From Glycomyces artemisiae (GTDB lineage Bacteria; Actinomycetota; Actinomycetes; Mycobacteriales; Micromonosporaceae), in contig NZ_PVTJ01000010.1 of the NCBI RefSeq assembly GCF_003002955.1, positions 107,038-171,037 on the forward strand: a stretch of DNA of 64,000 nt. The letters are read 5' to 3'. Both the position numbers and the translations under genes were made by a program. Under the pieces are notes generated by a model. That model was not told where the DNA came from and did not search any database. It was given only the letters and a program-made list of their open reading frames with translations. Below are positions 9,412-18,086 of the stretch, piece by piece (the first letter of the stretch is position 1; the number at the start of each line of letters is the position of its first letter).

Positions 9412-9442
9412 GCCCCCTGCCGCACCGCGGCAGGGGGCTTTT
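9412..9442 (+). terminator. Rho-independent terminator
   Basis: GCCCCCTGCCGC, loop ACC, GCGGCAGGGGGC, then TTTT: a classic 12-bp stem with U-run 17 bp after the subtilase stop. Confidence 0.85.
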
Positions 9443-9579
9443 CCATGTGCCTAAAACCGATCGAATGCAACCGCAACCGGCCTTCGGGGCGTACGTCCGT
9501 TGGGGACCCCAAAGTGGAGCTACCCCTGCCAACATGTCAATAGTCACCAAACCCACTACTCCGGACAGCACACCCAAAC

Positions 9580-9614
9580 GGCCCCGGCGCCGCCGGGGCC
9601 ATCCCCCCAAGGAG
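9580..9614 (+). promoter_or_regulatory. Leader hairpin and ribosome-binding site of the second subtilase
   Basis: GGCCCCGGC and GCCGGGGCC with a GCC loop (9580-9600) stand nine bases before the AAGGAG at 9609-9614. A stem of this strength so close to the ribosome-binding site may affect message stability or translation. Confidence 0.4.
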
Positions 9615-9619
9615 AGTTC

Positions 9620-12343
9620 GTGACAGTTGCACCGCGGCGCACGCGCCGCATCCTCGCCGCCGCCCTCGCGGGCGCGCTGGTCCCCGCCGGTCTCGCGACC
9701 GGCGCGGCCGCCCAGGACACCGAAGCGGCCCTGGTCGTGGAGAAGACCGCCCCCGAGATCCTCGCCGAGATCGGCGCCGAAGGGGACGCCGAAGCGTGGC
9801 TCCTCTTCACCGGGTCCCCCGACTACGGCGCCGCGTTCGACGCCGCCGCGAAGGAGCAGAAGGGCGCCGCGGCCGTCGCCGCCGCCAAGGCCTACGCCGA
9901 GACCTCGCAGCGCGACGCCGTCGACGTGCTCGACGCCGCGGGCGCCGACTACGAGTCCTACTGGGGCGCATCGACGATCAAGGTCCAGGCCGACGAGGAC
10001 CTCCTCGCCGACCTCGCCGCGCTCGACACCGTCGAAGCGGTCGTCGCCGCACCCGAGTACGACATGATCGAGCCCGTCGCCCCCGACGGCAAGGACGAGG
10101 CGGGCGGCGGCTTCCAGACCTGGGACGCCGTGCAGACCGCGGCCGTGGAATGGGGCGTCGCCGACGTCGGCGCCCCCGAGGTCTGGGACGAGGGCTTCAC
10201 CGGCGAGGGCATCACCGTCGCCTCCATCGACACCGGCGTCCAGTACGACCATCCCGCGCTCGCCGACTCCTACCGCGGCAACAACGGCGACGGCACCTAC
10301 ACGCACGACTACAACTTCTACGACATCCAGGACGTGTGCGCAGGCGACGCGCCCTGCGACGACGACGGCCACGGCACCCACACCATGGGCACCATGGTCG
10401 GCAACGGCGGCATCGGCGTCGCACCCGACGCCGAGTGGATCGCCGTCAACGGCTGCTGCCCCAGTATCGAGACGCTCATCCTCGCAGGGCAGTGGATCGC
10501 CGCGCCCACCGATGCGGAGGGCCGCAACCCCGACCCGCTGAAGGCGCCGCACGTCGTCAACAACTCGTGGGGGACCACGATCCCGGGCTACGACCCGATC
10601 TACGCCGAGGTCGTGGACCTGTGGCACGCCTCGGGGATCATCCCGGTGTTCGCCGCGGGCAACAACGGGCCCGCGTGCCTGACCATGAGCACCCCCGGCG
10701 TGTACGAGAACGTCATCGCCGTCGGCGCCTACGACGAGGACCACGTGGTCGCCGAGTTCTCCTCCCGCGGCCACGGCCTCGGCGGGACGCTCAAGCCCGA
10801 CGTGTCCGCGCCCGGCGTCGCCGTCCGCTCCTCGCTCCCCGGCGACGAGTACGGGCTCGGCGACGGGACCTCGATGGCCGCACCGCATGTCGCGGGCGCG
10901 ATCGCGCTCCTCATGTCCGCTTCGCCCACATTGGAGGGCGATTACGAGGCGGTCTACGAGACGATCACCGGCACCGCCGTCGACACCCCCGACGACCAGT
11001 GCACCGGCGACGACGAGGCCAACAACGTGTACGGGCACGGCCGCATCGACGTCGAGGACGCCGTGGACGAAGCGCCCGCGGGCAAGTTCGGGTCCCTCTC
11101 GGGCACGGTGACCGACCAGCACGGCGACCCCGTCGCCGGGGCCCGGCTCGTCTTCGAAGGCGGCGTCGTCCGCGAGGCCACCACGAACGCCGACGGCGAG
11201 TACGCGTTCGAGCGCATCCCCGCCGGGCGGTACCGCGTGAGCGCCACGAAGTTCCTGTACGGCGACGCCACCGGCACCGTCCGCGTCAACCGCAACGCGG
11301 CCGCCGTGTTCGACACAGAGATGGAGCTTCTGGAGACCCGCACCGTCGCAGGCCAAGTCGTGGACGGCGGCGGCCAGGGCTGGCCGCTCGACGCCACCGT
11401 CTCGACCGCCGCAGGCGAGGCCGTCGCCGACACCGACCCGCTCACCGGCGAGTACAGCCTCGTCATCCCCGACGAAGGGGACTGGCCGCTCACCGTCGAG
11501 ACCGCTTACCCCGGTTATGAGACCGTCACCGTCGACCCGGACGATGCGGCCCTCATCGAGGTGCCGACCGCGGACGGGTGCCTCGCGCCCGGCTTCGGGT
11601 CCACCACACTGGACGAGCGCTTCGAGACCCTCGCGGCGCCCACCGGCTGGGAGGTCGTCAACAACGGCGACGACGACTTCCCGTGGGTCTTCGACGACCC
11701 GTGGGGCTACGGCAACATGACGCCCGGCTCCGGCGGGTACGCCGAGGCCAACTCCGACGCCTCCGACATCGAGGCCCTCACCGACACCGACCTCATCACG
11801 GCGCCGTTCGACCTCAGCGCCGCGAGCGAACCGACGCTGTCGTGGGCGAACTTCTTCGTCGACGGCGGCATCGGCTCCGAGGCCGAAGTGCTCCTGAGCG
11901 CCGACGGCGGCGCCACCTGGGAGCAGGTCTGGTACACCAACGAGGACCTCGAAGCCACGGTCGAGACCGTCGACCTCACCGAATGGGCCGACCAGACCGC
12001 CGTCCAGCTCAAGTTCCACTTCACCGACAACGCGACCTGGGCGTACTGGTGGATGGTCGACAACGTGCGCGTCGGCGGCTGCGAGGCCCTCGACGGCGGG
12101 CTCGTCCGCGGCCACGTCACCGACACCGCCACCGGCGCCCCCATCGAGGGCGCGCGCGTCGTCGACCCGGCCTCCGGGTCCGGCGCCATCACCGACGCCT
12201 CGGGCATGTACGTCCTGTTCACCGACCCCGGCGACCGCACCCTGGAGGTGAGCGCCCCCGGCTACGCGGCCGGGACCGCCGCCGCCACCGTGGCCGACGG
12301 CGCCGTGACGGGCGCCGACGCCGAACTGGAGGCCGAATCCTGA
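9620..12343 (+). CDS. Secreted subtilisin-like serine protease, paralogue of the preceding gene
   Basis: A 907-residue protein with a signal peptide (about 1-31, ending TGAAAQ) and propeptide. The S8 domain has Asp204 (ASIDTGVQYDHP), His251 (DGHGTHTMG), Asn near 316 (VVNNSWGT) and Ser418 (GDGTSMAAPH). C-terminal to it are two carboxypeptidase-regulatory-like domains, the same Trp-rich jelly-roll module and a last regulatory-like domain. It matches the neighbour module by module but lacks the neighbour's final two domains, so the pair arose by tandem duplication with later loss or gain at the C-terminus. GTG at 9620 follows AAGGAG. Confidence 0.92.
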   Translation: MTVAPRRTRRILAAALAGALVPAGLATGAAAQDTEAALVVEKTAPEILAEIGAEGDAEAWLLFTGSPDYGAAFDAAAKEQKGAAAVAAAKAYAETSQRDAVDVLDAAGADYESYWGASTIKVQADEDLLADLAALDTVEAVVAAPEYDMIEPVAPDGKDEAGGGFQTWDAVQTAAVEWGVADVGAPEVWDEGFTGEGITVASIDTGVQYDHPALADSYRGNNGDGTYTHDYNFYDIQDVCAGDAPCDDDGHGTHTMGTMVGNGGIGVAPDAEWIAVNGCCPSIETLILAGQWIAAPTDAEGRNPDPLKAPHVVNNSWGTTIPGYDPIYAEVVDLWHASGIIPVFAAGNNGPACLTMSTPGVYENVIAVGAYDEDHVVAEFSSRGHGLGGTLKPDVSAPGVAVRSSLPGDEYGLGDGTSMAAPHVAGAIALLMSASPTLEGDYEAVYETITGTAVDTPDDQCTGDDEANNVYGHGRIDVEDAVDEAPAGKFGSLSGTVTDQHGDPVAGARLVFEGGVVREATTNADGEYAFERIPAGRYRVSATKFLYGDATGTVRVNRNAAAVFDTEMELLETRTVAGQVVDGGGQGWPLDATVSTAAGEAVADTDPLTGEYSLVIPDEGDWPLTVETAYPGYETVTVDPDDAALIEVPTADGCLAPGFGSTTLDERFETLAAPTGWEVVNNGDDDFPWVFDDPWGYGNMTPGSGGYAEANSDASDIEALTDTDLITAPFDLSAASEPTLSWANFFVDGGIGSEAEVLLSADGGATWEQVWYTNEDLEATVETVDLTEWADQTAVQLKFHFTDNATWAYWWMVDNVRVGGCEALDGGLVRGHVTDTATGAPIEGARVVDPASGSGAITDASGMYVLFTDPGDRTLEVSAPGYAAGTAAATVADGAVTGADAELEAES

Positions 12344-12355
12344 ACTAGCGCATAA

Positions 12356-12389
12356 GGAAGGGGCTCCCACTGCGACGGGAGCCCCTTCC
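12356..12389. terminator. Bidirectional terminator between subtilase and old yellow enzyme
   Basis: GGAAGGGGCTCCC and GGGAGCCCCTTCC form a perfect 13-bp stem with an eight-base loop between the two convergent stop codons. Confidence 0.8.
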
Positions 12390-12390
12390 C

Positions 12391-13494
12391 CTATGCCAGG
12401 AACGGGTAGTCCGTGAGCGCCTCCGGGCCTCGCCCGTACATCGACACGTCCTCGCGCACCGGGTTCAGCGCCGCGCCGATGCGATACCGCTCCACCAGGT
12501 CCGGGTTCGCCAGGAACGCCCGCCCGAACGCGATCAGGTCAGCGCCCGCCTCCAGCAGCTCCACGCCCTTCGACAGGCCGCCGTCCGCCGGGATCGGCAG
12601 CTCCTCGCCCAGTTCAGGGTTCGCCACCAGCAGGCCCGTCCACTGCTCGCGCAGCTCCCCGAACAGCGCCTCGCCCGGCAGCGCCCGCGCGATGTGGAGG
12701 TACGCGAGACCCAAGTGCGACACCGCGTCCAGCAGCGCCGGGAACACCTCGCCGCTGTCCGACACGTCGATCCCGTTGCCCGTGTTCCACGGCGAGATCC
12801 GCAGCCCCGTCCGCTCCGCGCCGACCTCCGCGACCACCGCCTCCACGACCTCCACGACGAACCGGATCTTGTTCGCCGCCGAACCGCCGTACCCGTCGGT
12901 CCGCAGGTTCGTGCTCGACGACAGGAACTGGTTGAGCAGGTACCCGTTCGCCGCATGGACCTCCACGCCGTCCGCGCCCGCCCGCAGCGCGTTCCGCGCC
13001 GCCGCGACGAACTCGCCGCGCGTCCGCTCCAGGTCCGCCGCCGTCATCTCCACGGGGACCGGCGCCTCCTGATGCCCTGTGGGCGTGTGGATCCCGCCCG
13101 GCAGCCGCACCGCCGACGGTGCCTGCGGCAGGTGGCCCCCCGGGTTGTTGTCCGGGTGGCCGATCCGGCCGCCGTGCTCGATCTGGAGGAACAGCCGCCC
13201 GCCGCCCGCATGCACCGCGTCGGCGACGGCCCGCCAGCCCTCGACCTGGTCGTCGCCGTACAGCCCGGCGATCTCGGGGTAGGTGAACCCGAACGGGCTC
13301 GGCGTCGACGCCTCGCCGACGATGAGGCCCGCGGTGGCGCGCTGGCCGTAGTACTCGGCCATGAGCGGCAGCGGGACGCCCTCGAAGGTGGCGCGGTTGC
13401 GCGTCATCGGGGCCATGACCATGCGGTTGGGGAGCTCCAGGGCCCCGAGCTTCACGGGCTCGAAAAGGCGCCGGGCGGTCGTTTCGTTCGTCAT
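12391..13494 (-). CDS. Old-yellow-enzyme family alkene reductase
   Basis: A 367-residue FMN-dependent NAD(P)H oxidoreductase of the NemA/OYE type, which reduces activated C=C bonds of enals, enones, nitro compounds and similar electrophiles. Visible are the N-terminal LGALELPNRMVMAPMTR, the active-site His-Asn pair in VEVHAANGYLLNQFLS, the GYGGSAANKIRF block and the phosphate-binding GRAFLANPDLVERY. Residues usually reading WHVGR are EHGGR here. It is divergent from a MerR regulator that almost certainly controls it through the dyad between them. Confidence 0.93.
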   Translation of the reverse strand: MTNETTARRLFEPVKLGALELPNRMVMAPMTRNRATFEGVPLPLMAEYYGQRATAGLIVGEASTPSPFGFTYPEIAGLYGDDQVEGWRAVADAVHAGGGRLFLQIEHGGRIGHPDNNPGGHLPQAPSAVRLPGGIHTPTGHQEAPVPVEMTAADLERTRGEFVAAARNALRAGADGVEVHAANGYLLNQFLSSSTNLRTDGYGGSAANKIRFVVEVVEAVVAEVGAERTGLRISPWNTGNGIDVSDSGEVFPALLDAVSHLGLAYLHIARALPGEALFGELREQWTGLLVANPELGEELPIPADGGLSKGVELLEAGADLIAFGRAFLANPDLVERYRIGAALNPVREDVSMYGRGPEALTDYPFLA

Positions 13495-13500
13495 GAGGGT

Positions 13501-13532
13501 ACGGTAGAACCTGACACTGATGTGAGGTTCAA
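13501..13532 (-). promoter_or_regulatory. MerR-type promoter of the alkene reductase with operator dyad in the spacer
   Basis: On the minus strand, TTGAAC (-35, 13532-13527) and TACCGT (-10, 13506-13501) are 20 bp apart, the stretched spacing typical of MerR-activated promoters. A dyad with GAACCT/AGGTTC arms plus inner matches fills 13507-13530. Six bases follow before the ATG at 13494, so the message should be leaderless. Confidence 0.7.
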
Positions 13533-13550
13533 GGGATTGTGAGGCACGCC

Positions 13551-13919
13551 ATGCGAATCGGTGAGCTCGCGAAGCGGACCGGCGTGAGCGTCAGGTCCCT
13601 GCGCTACTACGAGGAGCGCGGACTGCTCGCCTCCGAGCGCACCCCGGGAGGCCATCGCGAGTACGCGGAGAAGGCCGTCGACCGGGTCATCCGCATCCAG
13701 GTGCTGTTCGCGGCCGGCCTCGACTCGGCCACCGTCGCCTCCGTGCTGCCGTGCATCCACGACGAGGACGGCGGCCCGAACGAGATGACCACCGAGAGCC
13801 TCGCCCGCGAGCTCATGGCCGAGCGCGACCGCATCGACCGCACGATCGCCGACCTCCACCGCACCCGCGCGATCCTCGACGAGGTGATCGCGACCGCGGC
13901 GCTCCCGACGACCGCATAG
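13551..13919 (+). CDS. MerR-family transcriptional regulator
   Basis: A 122-residue regulator with the N-terminal winged helix (MRIGELAKRTGVSVRSLRYYEERGLL and PGGHREY) and a long dimerisation helix. ATG at 13551 is preceded by GAGG; a GTG twelve bases upstream is the alternative. It has only one cysteine in the effector region (VLPCIHDED), so it is not a SoxR-type four-Cys cluster protein. It is divergent from the alkene reductase, and the dyad between them is its likely operator. Confidence 0.9.
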   Translation: MRIGELAKRTGVSVRSLRYYEERGLLASERTPGGHREYAEKAVDRVIRIQVLFAAGLDSATVASVLPCIHDEDGGPNEMTTESLARELMAERDRIDRTIADLHRTRAILDEVIATAALPTTA

Positions 13920-13922
13920 GGA

Positions 13923-13951
13923 AGGGCCCCAACGCGATGCGCCGGGGCCCT
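13923..13951. terminator. Terminator hairpin
   Basis: AGGGCCCC and GGGGCCCT with a 13-base loop lie directly after the MerR stop and before the stop of the dehydratase remnant on the other strand. Confidence 0.65.
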
Positions 13952-13965
13952 GCTCCTTCGGGCCG

Positions 13966-14145
13966 CTACCACTCGGCGAACGTGCCGTCCTTCAGGCGCC
14001 ACACCTGGTTGCGCCAGCGATGCCCCTGCTCGGCCGCCTTGCGGACCGCCGCCTCGTCGACCTCGATGCCGAGACCCGGCGTTGTCGGACGTGCGACGTA
14101 GCCTTCGTCGAATGCGAACACCGAGGGGTCCACCAGATAGTCCAT
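13966..14145 (-). pseudogene. C-terminal remnant of a galactonate-dehydratase-like enolase-superfamily enzyme
   Basis: Fifty-nine residues ending at a proper stop match the family's C-terminus: DYLVDPSVFAF, PTTPGLGIEVDEAAV, GHRWRNQVWR and the final DGTFAEW. Full-length dehydratases of this mandelate-racemase group have about 380 residues, so the catalytic domain has been deleted. Sequence upstream of 14146 belongs to a different lost gene on the opposite strand. The fragment is too short to be active. Confidence 0.75.
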
Positions 14146-14148
14146 GAT

Positions 14149-14262
14149 CTCCAGAACCTCCTGGCCGCCGGCAGCACCATGTTCATCCTCCCGGTCCTGC
14201 TGATGTTCCTGTTCTTCCAGCGCTTCTTCGTCCAGGGCTTCTCGACGTACGGACTCAAAGAA
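14149..14262 (+). pseudogene. C-terminal remnant of a sugar ABC transporter permease
   Basis: About 38 codons read NLLAAGSTMFILPVLLMF, then FQRFFVQGFSTYGLKE, which is the typical last membrane helix and tail of MalG/AraQ-type permeases. No start, no upstream membrane helices and no stop after GLKE remain. It abuts, head to head, the dehydratase remnant on the other strand. Both are probably leftovers of one sugar-acid uptake and catabolism cluster. Confidence 0.65.
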
Positions 14263-14304
14263 CCGTCCGGCGTCTGGAGCCTCGGCCAGGCGCCGGCCAC
14301 CGCC

Positions 14305-14347
14305 GGGGCGGCGGACCGAACCGGTCAAGACACCGGTCCGCCGCCCC
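14305..14347. terminator. Long hairpin at the 3' end of the membrane protein gene
   Basis: GGGGCGGCGGACCG and CGGTCCGCCGCCCC can pair across a 15-base loop. It overlaps the last codons of the minus-strand gene ending at 14325. Confidence 0.55.
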
Positions 14348-14900
14348 GCCGCGAGCACCACCACTTCGACCGCGACGCCTCCAGGAACGCGATGATGAGG
14401 ATCGGCGCGATCACCCCCGTGCAGTCGAGCGAGACGTGCATCGACTCGCCCGAGGCGTCGAACTGCGACTGCATCGACCAGAACAGCAGCACGGCGCTCA
14501 CCCCGAAGTACACGTACTCCGCGATCACCGCGCCCTTCCGCGCCGAAGCACTGCGGCGCCCGATCAGGACCGCGAACACGGGCCGCAGCACCAGGAACGC
14601 CAGGTTCAACACGACCCCGGCGCCCGCGGCGACGAGGTCGACCACCCCCAGCTCGGCGAGTTCCGTGCCGAGCGCGAACCTGATGATCCCGAACGACCCC
14701 AGCGCCACGGCCGCATTGCAGATCCCCGTGGCGAACCCGACCCAGAGCAGGATTACGGCCGTCAGCGTCACCCCCGGCATCCGCGGCGGCCCCGGCGGCA
14801 GCCCGTAGCCGTAGCCGGGAGGCGGCGGGTACTGCCGAGGCGGTTGCGGATGCCATCGCGGCCCAGGCGGTTCCGGCTGCGGCTGGGAAGGGTCGGTCAC
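14325..14900 (-). CDS. Proline-rich small integral membrane protein
   Basis: A 191-residue protein with a Pro/Gly/Tyr-rich cytoplasmic N-terminus (about 1-45) followed by four membrane helices: VTLTAVILLWVGFATGICNA, VVDLVAAGAGVVLNLAFLVL, AVIAEYVYFGVSAVLLFW and VIAPILIIAFLEA. Such proline-tailed four-helix proteins are common in actinobacteria and lack an assigned function. GTG at 14900 follows a GAGGA element. It is divergent from the AfsR-like regulator. Confidence 0.65.
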   Translation of the reverse strand: MTDPSQPQPEPPGPRWHPQPPRQYPPPPGYGYGLPPGPPRMPGVTLTAVILLWVGFATGICNAAVALGSFGIIRFALGTELAELGVVDLVAAGAGVVLNLAFLVLRPVFAVLIGRRSASARKGAVIAEYVYFGVSAVLLFWSMQSQFDASGESMHVSLDCTGVIAPILIIAFLEASRSKWWCSRRGGGPVS

Positions 14901-15132
14901 CGGTATCGTCCTCGAATCATCCGTGCTGGTCGCCGTGCGGCGCTGGCTTCTTGAACATCGCCTCCTCCGCTCCGCCCCGAGAGGCTTCGGATCGAGACTG
15001 ATCCGCCCACCGTGCGCCCCCCTTGCACCCGAACGGCATCCGATCCGCATCCAGGGGCACGCGGAGCGGGACGCGGCTGCCTATGCTGGAGGGCGTTCGC
15101 TTCCGCCGACGGCGCACCACGGAGATGACGGG

Positions 15133-18081
15133 ATGCTCCAGTACCGGATCCTCGGGCCGCCCGAGGTCCTGCGGGACGGCCGCGCCGTCCCGCTGCCGGG
15201 CCTCGTCCCGATCCGGCTCCTCGCGATCCTCCTCCTCGAACCCGACCGGGCCGTCCCCATGCACCGCCTCATCGCGGGCCTGTGGGCCGACGACCCGCCC
15301 GCGACCGCCCGCCGCCAAGTGCAGAACAAGGCCGCGCTCCTGCGCCGGGCCCTCGGCGCCGACGCGATCACCCCCGCCGGGGACGGCTACCGCGCCGCCC
15401 TCCGCGACGCCGCCCTCGACGCCGACGACTTCCACCGCGCCCTCCGCGACGCCAAGGCCCGCAACGACACCGGCGACCACGCCGCCGCCCTCCAGCACCT
15501 GCGCGACGGCCTCGACCTCTGGCGCGGACCCGCCCTCGCGGGCCTCACCGGACCCCTCTTCGAATCCGGCGCGCGGCGCCTCGAAGCCGCCCGGCTCGAC
15601 GCCGTCGAACAGCGCATCGACCTCGAACTCGCACTCGGCGACCCGCCCCCCGTCGCGGAACTGCGCGAACTCCTCGACGCCGACCCCCTCCGCCAGCGCA
15701 CCGCCGCACAGCTCATGCGCGCACTCCACGCCACCGGCCGCACCCCCGAAGCGCTCCAGGTCTACCGGCAGGTCCGCACCGCACTCGCCGACGACCTCGG
15801 CCTCGACCCCGACGCCCGCCTCCAGGCCGTCCACACCGCGATCCTCCGCGCCGACGACACCCCGGCGCCGCCCGCTCCGATCCCGACCGCGCCCGAACTC
15901 CTCCCCGCACCGCCCGCCGCACTCGCCGGACGCGACGACGCCCTCGCCGACCTCGACAAGGCCCTCCAACTCGGCAACCTCGCGACCCTCTCCGGACCCG
16001 GCGGCGTCGGCAAGACCGCACTCGCCCTCACCTGGGCCGACCGGCACCGCGACCGGTACCCCGACGGGCAGCTCTACATCGACCTCCACGGCTTCGACGC
16101 GGGCGAACCGCTCCCGCCCCGGCAGGCGCTCGCCCAGTTCCTCAAGGCCCTCGGCCAGACCGACGCCGCCGACCCCGACGACCTCGACGACGCCGTCAGC
16201 ACCTACCGCCGCCTCCTCTCCGGCAGGCAGGTCATCGTCGTCCTGGACAACGCCCGCGACGCCGCACAGATCCGGCCCCTCCTCCCGCGCACCCCCGGCA
16301 GCCGCACTATCGTCACCAGCCGCAACCGGCTCACCGGCCTCGAAGCCCTCGACGACGCCCGGCCCGTCCCCCTCGAACGGCTCGACACGGGCGCGAGCCT
16401 GGACCTCCTCGCCGCGACCCTCGGCCCCGAAACCCTCACCGCCGCAACGGAAGCCGTCCGCCGCCTCGCCGACCTGTGCGGCGGCCTCCCGCTGGCGCTG
16501 CGCATCGCCGCCGCCAACTTCACCGCCCAGACCCGGCACGACCTCGCCGGGTTCGCCGCCGAACTCGCGGGCGCGGACCGCCTCGACGCGCTGGCGATCG
16601 ACGGCGACCCGGATGCGGCGGTCACGGCCGTGTTCGACAACTCGCTGCGCGCGCTCGACGCTTCGTCACGGGATGCGCTGCTGCGCTTGGGTTTCGTGCC
16701 CGGCGGCGGGGTCCGCCCCGGCCTCGCGGCGGCGGTGACGGGCCTGCCGCCTGCTGAGGTAGAGCGGACGCTCCGCCGACTGGAGACGGTCCACCTCCTC
16801 GAATCCCCGCGCTCGGGCCGCCTCCGGTTCCACGACCTCGTCGCCGAGTACCTGCGGCGGCGCTCCACTGCGGAACTGACTGCGGCGCAGCAGGACGCGA
16901 TCATGGACGGCGCCTGCGACTGGTACGCCGCGCACCAGTACGACCTCGCGTCCGAGGACTACCCTGAGGTCGAGCGCGTCTTCCGGGCGTGGCGGGCGCA
17001 CCGTCCCGCCCTGCGGCTCGCGCCGGTCCTCGCCCGGTTCACGACGCTCGGACAGGACGTCGCCGAAATCCTCGCCCTGGTCGAGTCAGCGGACCGCGAG
17101 GCCGCCCGGCACGGCGACGCCGACGACCGGTACCGGATCGCCGTCGCGCTCTCGCATCTCCACTGCATGGCAGGGAATCCGCACTCCGGCGCCGACTTCG
17201 CCCGCCGCGCGGCCGCCGAAGTCGCCTCGCTCCGCGACGGCGACGCGGAGGGCCGCGCCCGCGGCAGCCTCGGCGCGACCCTCGGCATCCTCGGCCGACT
17301 CGACGAGGCGGAGCCGCTCCTGCGCGAGGCCCTGGCCGCCGCCGAAGCGGCCGGGCAACCGCAGCAGGCGCTCGGCCATCTCGCGAACCTCGGTGTGACG
17401 CACTGGTACCGGGCCCGGTTCACCGAGTCCGAACACGCCTTCGATCGCGCCATCGCCCTGGCGGACGAGCTCGGCGACGCCGCCGCCGCGATGGAATCGC
17501 GCACCGGTCTGGCGATCCTCTGCCTCGACACCGGCCGCCTCGATGCCGCAGCCGCCCGCATCGCGGAGGTCGCCGCGGCGGCCGACGCGGCCGGGTCCGA
17601 GCGGTTCCGCATCATGGCGCTGCTGTGGGGCGGCGAGCTGCACCGGCTCCGCGGCCGATACGAGGACGGCATCCGCGAGGCGACCTTGGCGCTCGACATG
17701 GCGCGCGAGTCCGGTCGGCACCCGACCGCCTGGTCCGCGCAGAACGTCCTCGCCGACCTCCTCGGCGACGCCGGACGTCCGCACGCCGCCCTTGACCTCC
17801 TCCGCCTCGGGCGGACCGAGCGCAGGCAGCTCGCTTATGTGCGCAGTACTCGGCGCGACCACCTGATCTGCAAGCTCCGCAACGGCATCGGCGATTTCGG
17901 CATGGCCGCCGACCACGGCCGCCGCGCCCGCGCCGAATTCGCCGAGATGCCCGCGCCGCTCTGGCACGCCCGCACCCTCGCCGCACTCGCCGAGTCGCAC
18001 CGCGGCCTGGGCGAGGAGGAGACCGCAGCGGACCTCGACCGCCGAGCGGAACTGACCTTCACCGAACTCGGCTGCCGCTGA
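15133..18081 (+). CDS. AfsR/SARP-type regulator with NB-ARC ATPase and TPR domains
   Basis: A 982-residue regulator. Residues 1-95 form an OmpR-like winged helix (LQYRILGPPEVLRDGR). Residues about 100-240 are the bacterial transcriptional activation domain. A STAND/NB-ARC ATPase has its Walker A at 288-296 (GPGGVGKTA) and a VVLDNARDA Walker B. TPR-like repeats fill the region after about residue 620. Start ATG 15133 has a GGAG upstream. Family members switch on secondary metabolism or morphogenesis genes through direct heptamer repeats. No such repeats are seen near this gene, so its targets are unknown. Confidence 0.88.
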   Translation: MLQYRILGPPEVLRDGRAVPLPGLVPIRLLAILLLEPDRAVPMHRLIAGLWADDPPATARRQVQNKAALLRRALGADAITPAGDGYRAALRDAALDADDFHRALRDAKARNDTGDHAAALQHLRDGLDLWRGPALAGLTGPLFESGARRLEAARLDAVEQRIDLELALGDPPPVAELRELLDADPLRQRTAAQLMRALHATGRTPEALQVYRQVRTALADDLGLDPDARLQAVHTAILRADDTPAPPAPIPTAPELLPAPPAALAGRDDALADLDKALQLGNLATLSGPGGVGKTALALTWADRHRDRYPDGQLYIDLHGFDAGEPLPPRQALAQFLKALGQTDAADPDDLDDAVSTYRRLLSGRQVIVVLDNARDAAQIRPLLPRTPGSRTIVTSRNRLTGLEALDDARPVPLERLDTGASLDLLAATLGPETLTAATEAVRRLADLCGGLPLALRIAAANFTAQTRHDLAGFAAELAGADRLDALAIDGDPDAAVTAVFDNSLRALDASSRDALLRLGFVPGGGVRPGLAAAVTGLPPAEVERTLRRLETVHLLESPRSGRLRFHDLVAEYLRRRSTAELTAAQQDAIMDGACDWYAAHQYDLASEDYPEVERVFRAWRAHRPALRLAPVLARFTTLGQDVAEILALVESADREAARHGDADDRYRIAVALSHLHCMAGNPHSGADFARRAAAEVASLRDGDAEGRARGSLGATLGILGRLDEAEPLLREALAAAEAAGQPQQALGHLANLGVTHWYRARFTESEHAFDRAIALADELGDAAAAMESRTGLAILCLDTGRLDAAAARIAEVAAAADAAGSERFRIMALLWGGELHRLRGRYEDGIREATLALDMARESGRHPTAWSAQNVLADLLGDAGRPHAALDLLRLGRTERRQLAYVRSTRRDHLICKLRNGIGDFGMAADHGRRARAEFAEMPAPLWHARTLAALAESHRGLGEEETAADLDRRAELTFTELGCR

Positions 18082-18086
18082 CGGGA

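Noticed and set aside
9086..12370. A 1094-codon open frame on the minus strand
   Set aside because: It is the antisense of the second subtilase and the end of the first, low in complexity and rich in Gly, Val, Ala and Asp, with no family features. It stays open because antisense stops need codons that this genome avoids.
14920..15132. SARP heptamer repeats upstream of the AfsR-like gene at 15133
   Set aside because: No 11-bp-periodic direct repeat was found there or in the flanking intergenic regions.
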